Positions 14,723 through 22,652 of a stretch of DNA of 27,609 bases are shown piece after piece. Where the stretch lies: IMG/VR virus record IMGVR_UViG_3300021475_000048, positions 1 through 27,609 of that record, one strand, 5' to 3'. Positions within the stretch are counted from its first letter, which is position 1, and each line of letters starts with the position of its first letter. The translations under genes and the position numbers were made by a program. The stretch is from a virus. The notes under the pieces are model-generated. The model saw only the letters and a program-made list of their open reading frames with translations, ran no database searches and was not told the DNA's origin.

Positions 14723-15775
14723 ATGCACCGCATTGATGATCCGTCCGCCGCTCCAACGCTCCCCGCGCCGCGCGCGCAAGGGACGCCGGGATTCTTTACC
14801 GGAGGCTCGCCAGGATCGAGCGGCTTCGGCGCGACCGTGGTCCGTTATGAGTTCATGAACGCGCTGCAAGAGGAATTGTCGCACGTCATCGAGTCGTCGG
14901 GGCTGACGCTCAACAAGACCGACAATACGCAACTCTTGCAGGCGCTTCAGAAGCTGTTCATCTACCGGACGCGGATCACCAAGAATACGACGATCTATGT
15001 CAACCCGGCGACCGGCAGCGATAGCAATGACGGACTGACTGCCGGGACCGCGTTCAAGACTCTGCAAGCCGCGATCTATGCGGTCTATGGCCGGTTCGAC
15101 TGGAACAACTATAACGGCACGATCCAGCTTGCAGACGGAACCTACAATGCCAACACCGTTGCCGGATATTTCGAGGGCGTGCTTTACGGCCCTCCATTCG
15201 GGATGCCGCAAGGTGGCCTCTCCATCCTCGGCAACCCGAACCAACCGGGCAACGTCATCATCAGCGCGACCACCGCGAATTGTCTCCCCATTTGGCGCTG
15301 TCAGGTTGCCCTTAATGGCATCAGCTTCACCGCGACCGGCAACGTCAATACGATATACCAGAACCAAGGTCACGGCGTTGCGCTTAACAGCGCCGCGTGG
15401 GTCGATGTGCAGAATTGCCGCTTTCTCTCGTGCGCTTATCAAGTCACAGTCTCCAATGGCTCGGTGGTAACGCTGCAAGGGTCTGGCAACAGCCTCACCG
15501 GAGCAACAGTCGCCCCATTCGCAGTCGGCCCCGGCGGTCTGATCTGGTTCCCCGGCGCGACGTTGAACGTCACCGGACTGTCTTTTAGTCAAGGCTTTGT
15601 GGTGGCAAGCGGGGCAGGCGTGATCGATGCTCCCTCCGCGAGCTTTATCGGATCGGCGACCGGCCCGCGCTTCGACGTCGAGTCGAACGGAATTATCCTC
15701 ACCAATGGCGGCGGGGCGAACTACTTCCCCGGAAGCACCGTCGGCGTGCAGGCTTCTGGCGGTCAATATCTCTAA
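14723..15775 (+). CDS. Tail fibre with beta-helix domain
   Basis: 350 residues. The N-terminal 75 residues (MHRIDDPSAAPTLPAPRAQG, GTPGFFTGGSPG, then FMNALQEELSHVIESSGLTL, NTQLLQALQKL) are a recognised baseplate-attachment module of phage fibres. From about residue 90 a right-handed beta-helix (pectin lyase-like) is expected: TIYVNPATGSDSNDGLTAGTAFKTLQAAI is the usual opening, then short repeating strands rich in Asn and Gly. No catalytic pair is evident, so I call it a receptor-binding fibre, not a proven depolymerase. It ends in QASGGQYL. Confidence 0.85.
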   Translation: MHRIDDPSAAPTLPAPRAQGTPGFFTGGSPGSSGFGATVVRYEFMNALQEELSHVIESSGLTLNKTDNTQLLQALQKLFIYRTRITKNTTIYVNPATGSDSNDGLTAGTAFKTLQAAIYAVYGRFDWNNYNGTIQLADGTYNANTVAGYFEGVLYGPPFGMPQGGLSILGNPNQPGNVIISATTANCLPIWRCQVALNGISFTATGNVNTIYQNQGHGVALNSAAWVDVQNCRFLSCAYQVTVSNGSVVTLQGSGNSLTGATVAPFAVGPGGLIWFPGATLNVTGLSFSQGFVVASGAGVIDAPSASFIGSATGPRFDVESNGIILTNGGGANYFPGSTVGVQASGGQYL

Positions 15776-15794
15776 GCAGCAATGAGGTGCGGAC

Positions 15795-16067
15795 ATGAGG
15801 CGATTCAACGCGCGTGATTGGTATTGGATTGTCGGCGGGACGGGACCGCATATCGCCGCACCTGACGCTGACTTTACCGGCGACGCGAGTCGCGTGTTCG
15901 CGTCCGCTCGCAATCAGTATGTGCCATCGACCGACGCCGACTATCTCGCGTGGAAGGATGCACAGATGAGCGCAAACGGCGGCATTGATCCGACGACGCG
16001 GATCGACACGGAAACCAACCTTGCGGCTTTGCTCACGTCCTATGGCGTGACCGCGAAGTTCGCCTAA
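15795..16067 (+). CDS. Small fibre-associated protein
   Basis: 90 residues. The pattern DWYWIVGG near the start, followed by VFASARNQYVPSTDADYLAWK and an ending rich in Ile and Asp, is that of small proteins commonly encoded beside phage tail fibres. They are probably fibre chaperones or tip adaptors, but the role is not proven. The gene sits between the two fibre genes with an ATG 19 bases after the first fibre's stop. No membrane segment or signal peptide is visible. Confidence 0.65.
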   Translation: MRRFNARDWYWIVGGTGPHIAAPDADFTGDASRVFASARNQYVPSTDADYLAWKDAQMSANGGIDPTTRIDTETNLAALLTSYGVTAKFA

Positions 16068-16080
16068 AGGAAGCGCGCCG

Positions 16081-17769
16081 ATGTCCAATATCGACCCCTC
16101 AAAGCCGGTTTATGGCAACCCCACGACGCAAAGCGTCCGCGATAATTTCCAAGCCGCGCATGATGAGATCACCGCGCTGCAAGCCGCTTCAGGAACCTAC
16201 CTGCCCTTAGCTGGCGGTATCATGACCGGAGCGATCACGTCAGTCTCGGGCGATACCATCAATGGCGCGCAGGGCACGCCGCGCAGCTTGTATGGCGCTA
16301 CCGCCGGGACGCGCCGATGGGAAATGCGCTTGGGCAATGCCACAGCGGAATCAGGCAGCAATGCCGGATCGAGCTTTGACCTCGTGGCGTATAACGATTC
16401 AGGCGTGGCCAATTCGTCGCCGACGTTCACAGTGATACGCGGGGCTGGCTTCGCTTACTTGAACGGCACCGGAGCAACGCCATACGTCGAGACGCCAACG
16501 GGGCAAAGCGTCGCGTGGCGGCTGAATAAGGCTGCTTCAGGGGCAGGCAATATCTTCGCCGGCCATACCAACGGCTCGCCGCGCTGGGTCATGCAGATGG
16601 GCGATCCCACGCCGGAAAGCGGCAGCAACGCCGGATCGGATTGGACGCTACAGGCTTTTGCAGACAATGGGACCACAATCGGGCCGCCGACGCTTACCGT
16701 CACGCGCGCCGGAGGATACGCTTACCTCAACGGCAAAGGCGCAGCGCCGGTCAGCGATGCCTTGGCTAACATCGCTGCTGGCAATTCCATGTTGCGGCTT
16801 AATCATCTCGGCGGCAGCAATAATATATCGGGGGTGGCTGGCCACAGCAGCGGTGGGGCGCGCTGGGTTATGCTGCTGGGCGACGGCGCAGCGGAAAGCG
16901 GCTCCAGCGCCGGATCGAATTTTACGCTGCAATGCTTTACCGATGCCGGCAGCTATCTCTGGTCGCCAATCTACATAAACCGAGGCAATGGCAGCATAGT
17001 TCTCTCGCCCATTGTGTCGCTAAACGGCGTCACAGGAGGCCAGACCAATTCTGCGCTGTCCTTGAACAAGACGGCGTCGGGGTCCTCGAATGCGCTCATT
17101 GGAGCAACCAACGCCGTCCAACGCTGGACCATGTATTTGGGCGACAGCGCGCCGGAAAGCGGTGCCAACGCCGGCTCGAATTTTATCCTCTATCCGATGA
17201 GTGATACCGGGGGGACATTGCCGCAAGCTCTCTCGGTTTCCCGCTCCACCGGCATCGTCGCGGTGCAGACCAGCCTCACGCTCAACTGGAATAGCGCCAG
17301 CGGGGCGATCATCGCCAATACAGCCGCTCCCGGCGTTCCTTACATCACGATTAGCAATGCCGGGGCCTTCACCTTTAGCGGTGCGAATGCATACAAGAAC
17401 GGCGGCGGACCATGGCTCGATGCGTCCGATGCAAGGATTAAGAACGTCGAGGGAGACTATCTGCCGGGGCTGGAGCAAGTGTGCGGGCTTCGTCCGGTGG
17501 TCTATTCCTACAAAGGCAATGACGCGCACGCGGAAGGCGAACCATCGCCGCACGCCACGGTGGCGTCGGAAGGGCGCATATTCGTCGGACTGATCGCGCA
17601 GGAAGCCGAAACCGTCATGCCCGAGATGGTGGGGCAGGTGCCGGGGTTCATTGACGGCCAGCCGGTGGACGATCTCCGCACGCTCGACAGCGGGCCGCTC
17701 TTGTTTGCATTGGTCAACGCGATTAAGGCAATCGCCGGTCGGCTCGACGCGCTCGAAGCTCGCGCATGA
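16081..17769 (+). CDS. Tail fibre with C-terminal S74 intramolecular chaperone
   Basis: 562 residues. The N-terminus has MSNIDPSKPVYGNPTTQSVR and DNFQAAHDEITALQA, a common fibre attachment module, then a YLPLAGGIMTG tail-repeat phrase. The middle holds four copies of a ~90-residue unit with the core RW-x-M-x-LGD, ESG-x-NAGS-x-F (Trp at residues 80, 169, 262 and 349). The C-terminal ~115 residues form the peptidase S74 chaperone: SDARIK gives the catalytic Ser at 449 and Lys at 454 (i and i+5, as in the K1F endosialidase). The domain trimerises the shaft and then cuts itself off. The end has a coiled-coil (AGRLDALEARA). Confidence 0.9.
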   Translation: MSNIDPSKPVYGNPTTQSVRDNFQAAHDEITALQAASGTYLPLAGGIMTGAITSVSGDTINGAQGTPRSLYGATAGTRRWEMRLGNATAESGSNAGSSFDLVAYNDSGVANSSPTFTVIRGAGFAYLNGTGATPYVETPTGQSVAWRLNKAASGAGNIFAGHTNGSPRWVMQMGDPTPESGSNAGSDWTLQAFADNGTTIGPPTLTVTRAGGYAYLNGKGAAPVSDALANIAAGNSMLRLNHLGGSNNISGVAGHSSGGARWVMLLGDGAAESGSSAGSNFTLQCFTDAGSYLWSPIYINRGNGSIVLSPIVSLNGVTGGQTNSALSLNKTASGSSNALIGATNAVQRWTMYLGDSAPESGANAGSNFILYPMSDTGGTLPQALSVSRSTGIVAVQTSLTLNWNSASGAIIANTAAPGVPYITISNAGAFTFSGANAYKNGGGPWLDASDARIKNVEGDYLPGLEQVCGLRPVVYSYKGNDAHAEGEPSPHATVASEGRIFVGLIAQEAETVMPEMVGQVPGFIDGQPVDDLRTLDSGPLLFALVNAIKAIAGRLDALEARA

Positions 17770-17954
17770 GCGATCAGCCGCCGCCCAACTTGCGCGGCGT
17801 CTTGCTCGCGGCGATCACGCGGCTTCCGGCTCAATTCCTGATCCTGGTTATCCTGCTCGCCGGTCTCGGCTGGTTCGTGCACAGTGAGAACCGCCACCGC
17901 GAGCAGGTCTATGCTCCGCTGCTCGCCGCCTGCCTCGACATGATGCGGCGATAA
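17766..17954 (+). CDS. Small single-span membrane protein, candidate holin
   Basis: 62 residues, overlapping the fibre stop (ATGA). One hydrophobic segment at about residues 20-38 (FLILVILLAGLGWFV), an N-terminal Pro-rich head and a C-terminal basic tail (RHREQVYAPLL..MMRR). Size, one membrane span and position beside a putative virion glycosidase suit a holin, antiholin or spanin-like lysis protein, but no family motif is visible. Treat as a small membrane protein of the lysis/adsorption segment. Confidence 0.6.
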   Translation: MSDQPPPNLRGVLLAAITRLPAQFLILVILLAGLGWFVHSENRHREQVYAPLLAACLDMMRR

Positions 17955-17973
17955 CCCCGAAGGATATATTCAC

Positions 17974-19326
17974 ATGCCGGTAACAGTTCCGACTGAGCAG
18001 GATTGGTCTGCCGTGGTGGACGACGTCGCGGACCTGACGGCGCGCGTCGCCGCGCTCGAATCGGGGGGGTCGGCGCCGATCCCGCCGAAGCCGGAGCAAC
18101 CGCCAAGCGGCGAAGGCCAGCAAGCGCGGCGCGCCGTCGAGCTTGTCGAGACGTTCGGCGTCAACACTTTTAGCAGCCTCGATGAGCACAATAGTTGGGG
18201 TAGCTGGCCGGCGGACTATCGGCCCGAGGAAGTCATTGCCGCGCTGCGGTTCCTGACCGCCGGCACCGGCTATGCGTTGCCGATCCGTGAGTATCATTAC
18301 AACGGAAAAGACGCGCACCAGCGCCCTTGGTTCCAACAAGTTGTCGGCGCCTTACCGGGAACGCGCGTCGCGATCTGCCCCGGCGCCGACGCCACGACCA
18401 ATGACGTGCCCTCGATGATTTCTCTCGCAAGCGATCCGTCGTGTGGTATTTGCTGGACGGAAGGTCTTAACGAACCCAATACGGATTTTGGGCAAGGCAT
18501 GGTGCCGGTCGAGCAAACAAAGGCGATCCAAGATGCCGTCTGGGGGAGTCGAGTTGATAGCGCGGCGGTACTTGGCCCAAGCGTTGTCGCGGGGACACCT
18601 CATCCGGAGGGCTGGATCACCGGCTATTGCGGTGCGGATATGGGCGCGATCAATGCCGCCATGCATCGCGGAAACGGTCACTACTATCCGCCTGCCTCCC
18701 CCGACGTCCCCGGCACCGGCTATTCCGTTACCGAGTATCTCGACGGTCTCTCCATCGCCTATCAGCGCGACAGTGACCTGACCGAGTTCCATCCGACCTT
18801 GTACAACTCGCGCGGACACAAGCCCGACGAAGCCGGCTGGGACGGTAAGCGCGACGCGTACTATACGCTGCTCACCCTGTTCCGCTGCGCCAAGCTCGGC
18901 AGGCTGTTGTTCTGGTATGCGCTGTTTGACTATGGCTCGACCTACTTGTGCGGCTTGTTTCCGCAGAAAGCCGAAAATCCGCGCCCATCCGCGCTGGCGA
19001 TCCAGACGCTATGCCGGCTCTGCGCCGATCCTGGCGGACGGCCCGACTTCGCGCCGGGGCGGCTCGATATGACGATCAGCGGACTACCGGCAGACGCCGA
19101 CTATGACCTGTTCCAGACTTCGGATGGGACGTTCCTGATCCCGCTGTGGCGGTCGGCGGAGGAGCTCGGCGGCGCGGCCAGTCCGGTGCACATCACCTTG
19201 GCCCATGCGGCGGATATCTCCGAGTGGGACATTGTCGCCGACCGCGAAATCCAGGCGCCGCGCCGCGAGACCCGCCTTGTGTCGCAACTCGACGCAAGCG
19301 CGCGGCTCGTGATCGTCCGACCTTGA
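17974..19326 (+). CDS. TIM-barrel glycoside hydrolase with N-terminal coiled-coil
   Basis: 450 residues. Residues about 12-30 form a short coiled-coil (DVADLTARVAALESG) and 33-46 a Pro-rich linker. Residues about 55-360 look like a (beta/alpha)8 barrel: GVNTFSSLDEHNSWG at the first strands, GLNEPNTDFG with Asn-Glu-Pro at 166-168, and TEFHP with Glu at 271. An Asn-Glu acid/base on strand 4 and a Glu nucleophile about 104 residues later on strand 7 are the clan GH-A arrangement. The C-terminus (about 365-450) may be a small beta domain. I cannot tell the substrate; it may cut host capsule or exopolysaccharide, or act as endolysin. It follows the fibre genes. Confidence 0.7.
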   Translation: MPVTVPTEQDWSAVVDDVADLTARVAALESGGSAPIPPKPEQPPSGEGQQARRAVELVETFGVNTFSSLDEHNSWGSWPADYRPEEVIAALRFLTAGTGYALPIREYHYNGKDAHQRPWFQQVVGALPGTRVAICPGADATTNDVPSMISLASDPSCGICWTEGLNEPNTDFGQGMVPVEQTKAIQDAVWGSRVDSAAVLGPSVVAGTPHPEGWITGYCGADMGAINAAMHRGNGHYYPPASPDVPGTGYSVTEYLDGLSIAYQRDSDLTEFHPTLYNSRGHKPDEAGWDGKRDAYYTLLTLFRCAKLGRLLFWYALFDYGSTYLCGLFPQKAENPRPSALAIQTLCRLCADPGGRPDFAPGRLDMTISGLPADADYDLFQTSDGTFLIPLWRSAEELGGAASPVHITLAHAADISEWDIVADREIQAPRRETRLVSQLDASARLVIVRP

Positions 19327-19517
19327 CGGCGATCGAATGGCTGGTATTCGGCGATACCCTGCTGTTCCTGGGAGGCGCGGCAATCGCGGTTGACGCATGG
19401 CGCAAGGCGGCGCGCGCGGAGATCGTCGCTCGGCAGGCGCTCACCTATGCGAAAATCGACAAGCGCGATCCGCTGATCGTCGAGCCGGAGCGGCGACCGG
19501 CCCCGCCGTCAGGCTAG
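19323..19517 (+). CDS. Tiny membrane protein, last gene of the late operon
   Basis: 64 residues from a TTG start overlapping the upstream stop (TTGA). One hydrophobic stretch at about residues 6-23 (WLVFGDTLLFLGGAAIAV), followed by a basic amphipathic segment (DAWRKAARAEIVARQAL) and a Pro-rich tail (ERRPAPPSG). No family recognised. Membrane topology and position next to the glycosidase are compatible with a lysis role. There is no in-frame ATG near the start, so the TTG is inferred from the overlap. Confidence 0.5.
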   Translation: MTAIEWLVFGDTLLFLGGAAIAVDAWRKAARAEIVARQALTYAKIDKRDPLIVEPERRPAPPSG

Positions 19518-19543
19518 AACAGGGGCTAGGCGCTGGCCGGCGA

Positions 19544-19571
19544 CCGGGGCGCTAGGACTATGGCGCCCCGG
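19544..19571. terminator. GC hairpin between convergent operons
   Basis: A perfect 9 bp stem, CCGGGGCGC (19544-19552) with GCGCCCCGG (19563-19571), and a 10-base loop, in the 68 bases between the last plus-strand gene and the end of the minus-strand gene. No T-run follows on either strand, so it may act as a bidirectional barrier or need Rho. Confidence 0.5.
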
Positions 19572-19585
19572 ATCGCCGCCGCCGC

Positions 19586-20569
19586 CTAGACCATGACGGA
19601 GCGGCGTTGCCGCTCGATAGGCCGACCGACGTCGGCGCCCCTGGCATGGGGCGACCACCAATAGACCCCGCTCGCCCGTATCTTGAAGTGGCCGCGCACG
19701 AGATGGAGCCGCGACGGATGCCGCGCGTCCGCCGCCATGCCGGCGCGCTCGCCGAGCGCCCGCGAGAGCTTGATCGAGATATGCGTATAGTCGAGCAGCG
19801 GCGGCTTGCTATTCCGCGTCCGCGCCTTGTTGAGCTTCGGCGAGATCGGTCGCGGTTGATACTCGGCGAGATTGCGCGAGTTCAGCAGCATGATCGCCGC
19901 GCGCAACAGCGGCGCCTCGCCCTCGATATCCTTCACCGCCGCATTCATTATCGCCTTGTAAGCCGAGACATGCATCGCCCGCTCGGTGAACGCTAGCATC
20001 GCCGGATTGATGACAATCCCGAAGCGCATATTGTCGGCGACGACATCCGCCCGCGCGCTATTGCGGACACGCGGAAATTGCGCGGCAAGCTCGCGCCACT
20101 TCTCCTCGGTCGCGATGCTATGCCACCTCGCTATGTTGGCGATATCGTCGAGCGGCTCCGGCTCGGGACGCCAGTCGAAGGTAATCCCGAGCGGACAGAT
20201 ATTGACGCCCATACTCGGATGCATCCACGCATAGGCGATCGAGCCGCGTTGCAGGCTTTCGTCGGTATCGACCAGCGCGCCCATCCGCTTCGGTACTGGC
20301 GCCGTGCAATCCGTCCGCTCCGAAGCAATGCCGGCGAAGCCTCCCGGCCACTCCAGCCACGTCGAGCGGAACGGAAGCCGGCAGAGCGACAAGGCGCGAA
20401 GCTGCGCGCCGATCGGCGATTGCACGACCGTAAACGCCGAGCGCATGACATCCGGCGAGAGATCGAACCGCTGCGCGCCGCGAAGCCGTCGTGCCAAGTC
20501 GGCGAACGCGCCGCAATAAAGCGCGTCCTCCGGCGAGCCGACATTAGCGATGACATCGTCGGCGAGCAT
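19586..20569 (-). CDS. Conserved phage protein, function unknown
   Basis: 327 residues, start ATG at 20569, one base after the upstream gene's stop. Mixed alpha/beta composition; the C-terminal phrase HLVRGHFKIRASGVYWWSPHARG, rich in His, Trp and Arg, resembles a conserved ending I associate with hypothetical phage proteins of proteobacteria. Other features are PIGAQLRALSLCRLPFRSTWLEWPGG near the N-terminus and RWHSIATEEKWREL in the middle. No catalytic motif, membrane segment or signal peptide is visible. It is the last gene of the leftward operon. Confidence 0.7.
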   Translation of the reverse strand: MLADDVIANVGSPEDALYCGAFADLARRLRGAQRFDLSPDVMRSAFTVVQSPIGAQLRALSLCRLPFRSTWLEWPGGFAGIASERTDCTAPVPKRMGALVDTDESLQRGSIAYAWMHPSMGVNICPLGITFDWRPEPEPLDDIANIARWHSIATEEKWRELAAQFPRVRNSARADVVADNMRFGIVINPAMLAFTERAMHVSAYKAIMNAAVKDIEGEAPLLRAAIMLLNSRNLAEYQPRPISPKLNKARTRNSKPPLLDYTHISIKLSRALGERAGMAADARHPSRLHLVRGHFKIRASGVYWWSPHARGADVGRPIERQRRSVMV

Positions 20570-20836
20570 TTACCGGCCCTCCGTCGAAGCGAAGGTCACA
20601 AGCCGCACGTTGACCACCGGATGCGCGGTGTCGAGCGTTGCGCGTTGCGCTTCGCGCGCGAACCGCTCCAATGACTCGGCGGTTTCCAAGCGAGAGCTTA
20701 CCAGCGGCGTCTGGCCGATCCCCGGCAGGATCGAGCCGATCATCCCCTCTGAGCCATCGCGATAGGTAGCGATCCAGCAATGCAGGTTGGTTATCCGCTG
20801 TCCTGGCGTCGGTTCGGACGACACAAGCGTTGTCAT
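20570..20836 (-). CDS. Small conserved phage protein
   Basis: 88 residues; start ATG overlaps the upstream stop (ATGA). NLHCWIATYRDGSEGMIG, then GQTPLVSSRLETAESLERFAREAQRA, and a strand VVNVRLVTF look like a small conserved alpha/beta phage protein. Function unknown. No DNA-binding motif is evident. It sits between the zinc-ribbon gene and the 327-residue gene with which it is coupled. Confidence 0.68.
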   Translation of the reverse strand: MTTLVSSEPTPGQRITNLHCWIATYRDGSEGMIGSILPGIGQTPLVSSRLETAESLERFAREAQRATLDTAHPVVNVRLVTFASTEGR

Positions 20837-21054
20837 AGTTCGGACTCCGGTAAGGGTTCATAGGCATCCGGCAGGATCGCAAACGGCGGCAGGCCGAGCG
20901 TCGCGCGCTTCTCGTTGATCGCGTCCACGCAGACGCGGCACAACGGCTCGCGCTCGCCGGTAAGCGCGGTCGTGGACGGCACGGCGTTCGGATTGAAAGA
21001 GAAAAGGCGCCCGCACGTAATGCAGGCGCCCATGGCGAACACATAGCCGCTCAT
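20833..21054 (-). CDS. Mini zinc-ribbon protein
   Basis: 73 residues; start ATG at 21054 overlaps the integrase stop (ATGA), which fixes the start even though the frame is open further upstream. Cys pairs CITC (11-14) and CRVC (39-42) suit one zinc site, with GRLFSFNPNAVPS between them. The ending, LPDAYEPLPE, is conserved in phage proteins of this type. Probably a small nucleic acid- or protein-binding accessory protein; role unknown. Confidence 0.75.
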   Translation of the reverse strand: MSGYVFAMGACITCGRLFSFNPNAVPSTTALTGEREPLCRVCVDAINEKRATLGLPPFAILPDAYEPLPESEL

Positions 21055-22415
21055 GCGGCCTCCCTCAGTTGCACGACGTTGCTCGGCTCGACCATGCCGA
21101 CAAGCGCGAAGGCGGACGGCGCGCCGAGCAGCAGCATGTCGGCCCATACGCAAGCGAGCCGACGCCGAACGGGAAGCAACACCGCATGGTCGTAATGCTT
21201 CTGCGCGCGCGAGACACCGATCGGCTTATGCGCGAGCATCGCGTCGATCGCGCGTTCGTCGCGAAAGTCGCGCTCGATTAGCAGCGTCGTCATCGTCGAG
21301 CGCCAGCCGTGGATGGTATGGCGACCGGCAAGGCCGACGCGCGCGATCGTCCGCTGCACGACCTTGTTGAGACCGTTGCGCGCGAGACCACCGCTACGGC
21401 TATGGCCGGGAAATACCGCGCCGCTCTTGATCCCCAACGCCGCCGCGAGCGCGCGCGCCGCGAGCAAGACTTCGACCGCTTGCGGCGAGAGCGGCACGAT
21501 ATGCGACCGCTTTTTGTTTTTCCGGCCTTTCATGCGAACCGCCGGAATCGTCCACGTCCAGCCGTCCTCGCCTTCCGAGACCTCCCACCATTCTGCGCCG
21601 ATCGCTTCCATCTTGCGAACAGCGGTTAGCGCGATAAGCCGATGCAGGAGCTTCTCGAAAACCGGCGCGCGCGCCGTCTCGACCGCGCGCAGGACCGTCC
21701 GCGCTTCCTCGATCGTCGCGACGAACGCGCGGCATTGTTCCTCGCTATCCTCGCCGCCAATCGTTCGATGCGGCAAATCTTCGGCAATGATGCGGACGGG
21801 ATTTTCCGCGACCAGCTTCCGTCGCAACGCATAGTCGAATAGCTTTTGCAGGTTCAGGCGGACGTGAACCGCCTGGGCGCGTAGGTATAGCCCTTTCGCG
21901 TTGACGACGCCGCCCACGATCGCCTCGACGTCATGCGAGCCGATCCGACCGATCGCGCGGTCGCCGATCGCCGGATAGACATACGCCGCCATGCGGCCCT
22001 TGACGGCGCGCGCATAGGGTTCCGACCACGGCACCTTGCTCGCAGTCTTGCTCGCGGTCGCGATCCAGGCGTCACCGACCTTCCGCACCGTCGCCGCGTC
22101 GGCCTCGATCCGCGCCGCGCGCTTCTCTTGACGCTCTTTGGTCGGATCGCCGCCATCGTGCACCGTTTGCGCGATATCGGCGCGCTTCGCCTTCGCGTCC
22201 TCGACCGAGACGCGCGGCCAGCGACCGACGATCGTAGCTTGCGCCTTGCCGGCGACGTAGTAGCGGACCTGCCACGACTTCGTGCCATTGGCGGACACCA
22301 GCAGGTAGAGGCCATTGCCGAAACGGAGCTTGCTCCCCGGCTTCGCCGTCTTGATCTCGGTTCCCTTGGCGAGCTTGGTAGCTTGCGTCGGGATCATTGC
22401 AGTGCTAGCAGTCAT
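21051..22415 (-). CDS. int: Tyrosine-family integrase with DUF4102-type N-terminus
   Basis: 454 residues. The N-terminal ~90 residues (LRFGNGLYLLVSANGTKSWQVRYYVAG, then VEDAKAKRADI) are the arm-binding DUF4102-like domain of P4-type integrases. A SAM-like core-binding region follows. Catalytic residues: Arg in LTAVRKME, a basic beta-turn lysine in MKGRKNKKRSH, His/Arg in HTIHGWRSTM, His in MLAHKP, and the nucleophile Tyr in QKHYDHA. All five are present, so it should be active in site-specific integration and excision. It lies on the minus strand with phage genes both sides; the partner attP site is not visible with certainty. Confidence 0.93.
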   Translation of the reverse strand: MTASTAMIPTQATKLAKGTEIKTAKPGSKLRFGNGLYLLVSANGTKSWQVRYYVAGKAQATIVGRWPRVSVEDAKAKRADIAQTVHDGGDPTKERQEKRAARIEADAATVRKVGDAWIATASKTASKVPWSEPYARAVKGRMAAYVYPAIGDRAIGRIGSHDVEAIVGGVVNAKGLYLRAQAVHVRLNLQKLFDYALRRKLVAENPVRIIAEDLPHRTIGGEDSEEQCRAFVATIEEARTVLRAVETARAPVFEKLLHRLIALTAVRKMEAIGAEWWEVSEGEDGWTWTIPAVRMKGRKNKKRSHIVPLSPQAVEVLLAARALAAALGIKSGAVFPGHSRSGGLARNGLNKVVQRTIARVGLAGRHTIHGWRSTMTTLLIERDFRDERAIDAMLAHKPIGVSRAQKHYDHAVLLPVRRRLACVWADMLLLGAPSAFALVGMVEPSNVVQLREAA

Positions 22416-22431
22416 TGTCGAAGTTTCCTTT
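22413..22431 (-). promoter_or_regulatory. Integrase leader and ribosome-binding site
   Basis: On the minus strand the leader reads AAAGGAAACTTCGACAATG. It matches the leader of the upstream small gene (22650-22668) at 16 of 19 positions. AAAGGAAA is the likely ribosome-binding site and sets the ATG at 22415. Confidence 0.55.
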
Positions 22432-22440
22432 GTGTTGAGA

Positions 22441-22468
22441 AGCGGCGCCCCCTGCCAGGGGCGCCGCT
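22441..22468. terminator. Strong hairpin ahead of the integrase gene
   Basis: A perfect 11 bp stem, AGCGGCGCCCC (22441-22451) with GGGGCGCCGCT (22458-22468), and a 6-base loop. It lies between the stop of the 59-residue gene (22476) and the integrase ATG (22415), so on the minus strand it would follow that small gene. No T-run follows, so it may be an attenuator that lowers integrase expression rather than a full terminator. Confidence 0.5.
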
Positions 22469-22475
22469 CGCCGTT

Positions 22476-22652
22476 TCAGCCGTTGTCGCGATTGAACGCC
22501 GCCAAGGCGTTCCAGGCGGTCACGAGCCGAAGCTCGGCAGCCGGATCAAGGCCGCGCTCGGTCTCGATCCGCGCTCGCTCGATTGCGCTCCAGAGCCGTT
22601 CGCGCTTTGCTTCCGTCTCGCAATCCGGCTTGCAGTTGGTAGTCTTGGTCAT
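22476..22652 (-). CDS. Small helical protein upstream of integrase
   Basis: 58 residues from the ATG at 22652, preceded by AAAGGGAA. MTKTTNCKPDCETEAKRER, then WSAIERARIETERGLD and LRLVTAWNALAAFNRDNG predict two or three helices. The frame is open farther upstream, but the leader match to the integrase gene favours this start. Function unknown; position suggests an integrase-linked accessory or regulator. I cannot assign it to a known excisionase family. Confidence 0.55.
   Translation of the reverse strand: MTKTTNCKPDCETEAKRERLWSAIERARIETERGLDPAAELRLVTAWNALAAFNRDNG

Noticed and set aside
14705-15913. 402-residue ORF on the minus strand opposite the beta-helix fibre
   Set aside because: Long because of high GC at third positions; no motifs, and the plus strand encodes a recognised fibre.
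16300-17200. CRISPR-like periodic repeat
   Set aside because: The periodicity is about 270 bases, degenerate in DNA and in frame; it is the protein repeat of the S74 fibre.
19607-20674. Several plus-strand ORFs opposite the 327-residue gene
   Set aside because: Arg-rich shadow translations; the minus-strand genes are chained by ATGA overlaps and have conserved-looking sequence.
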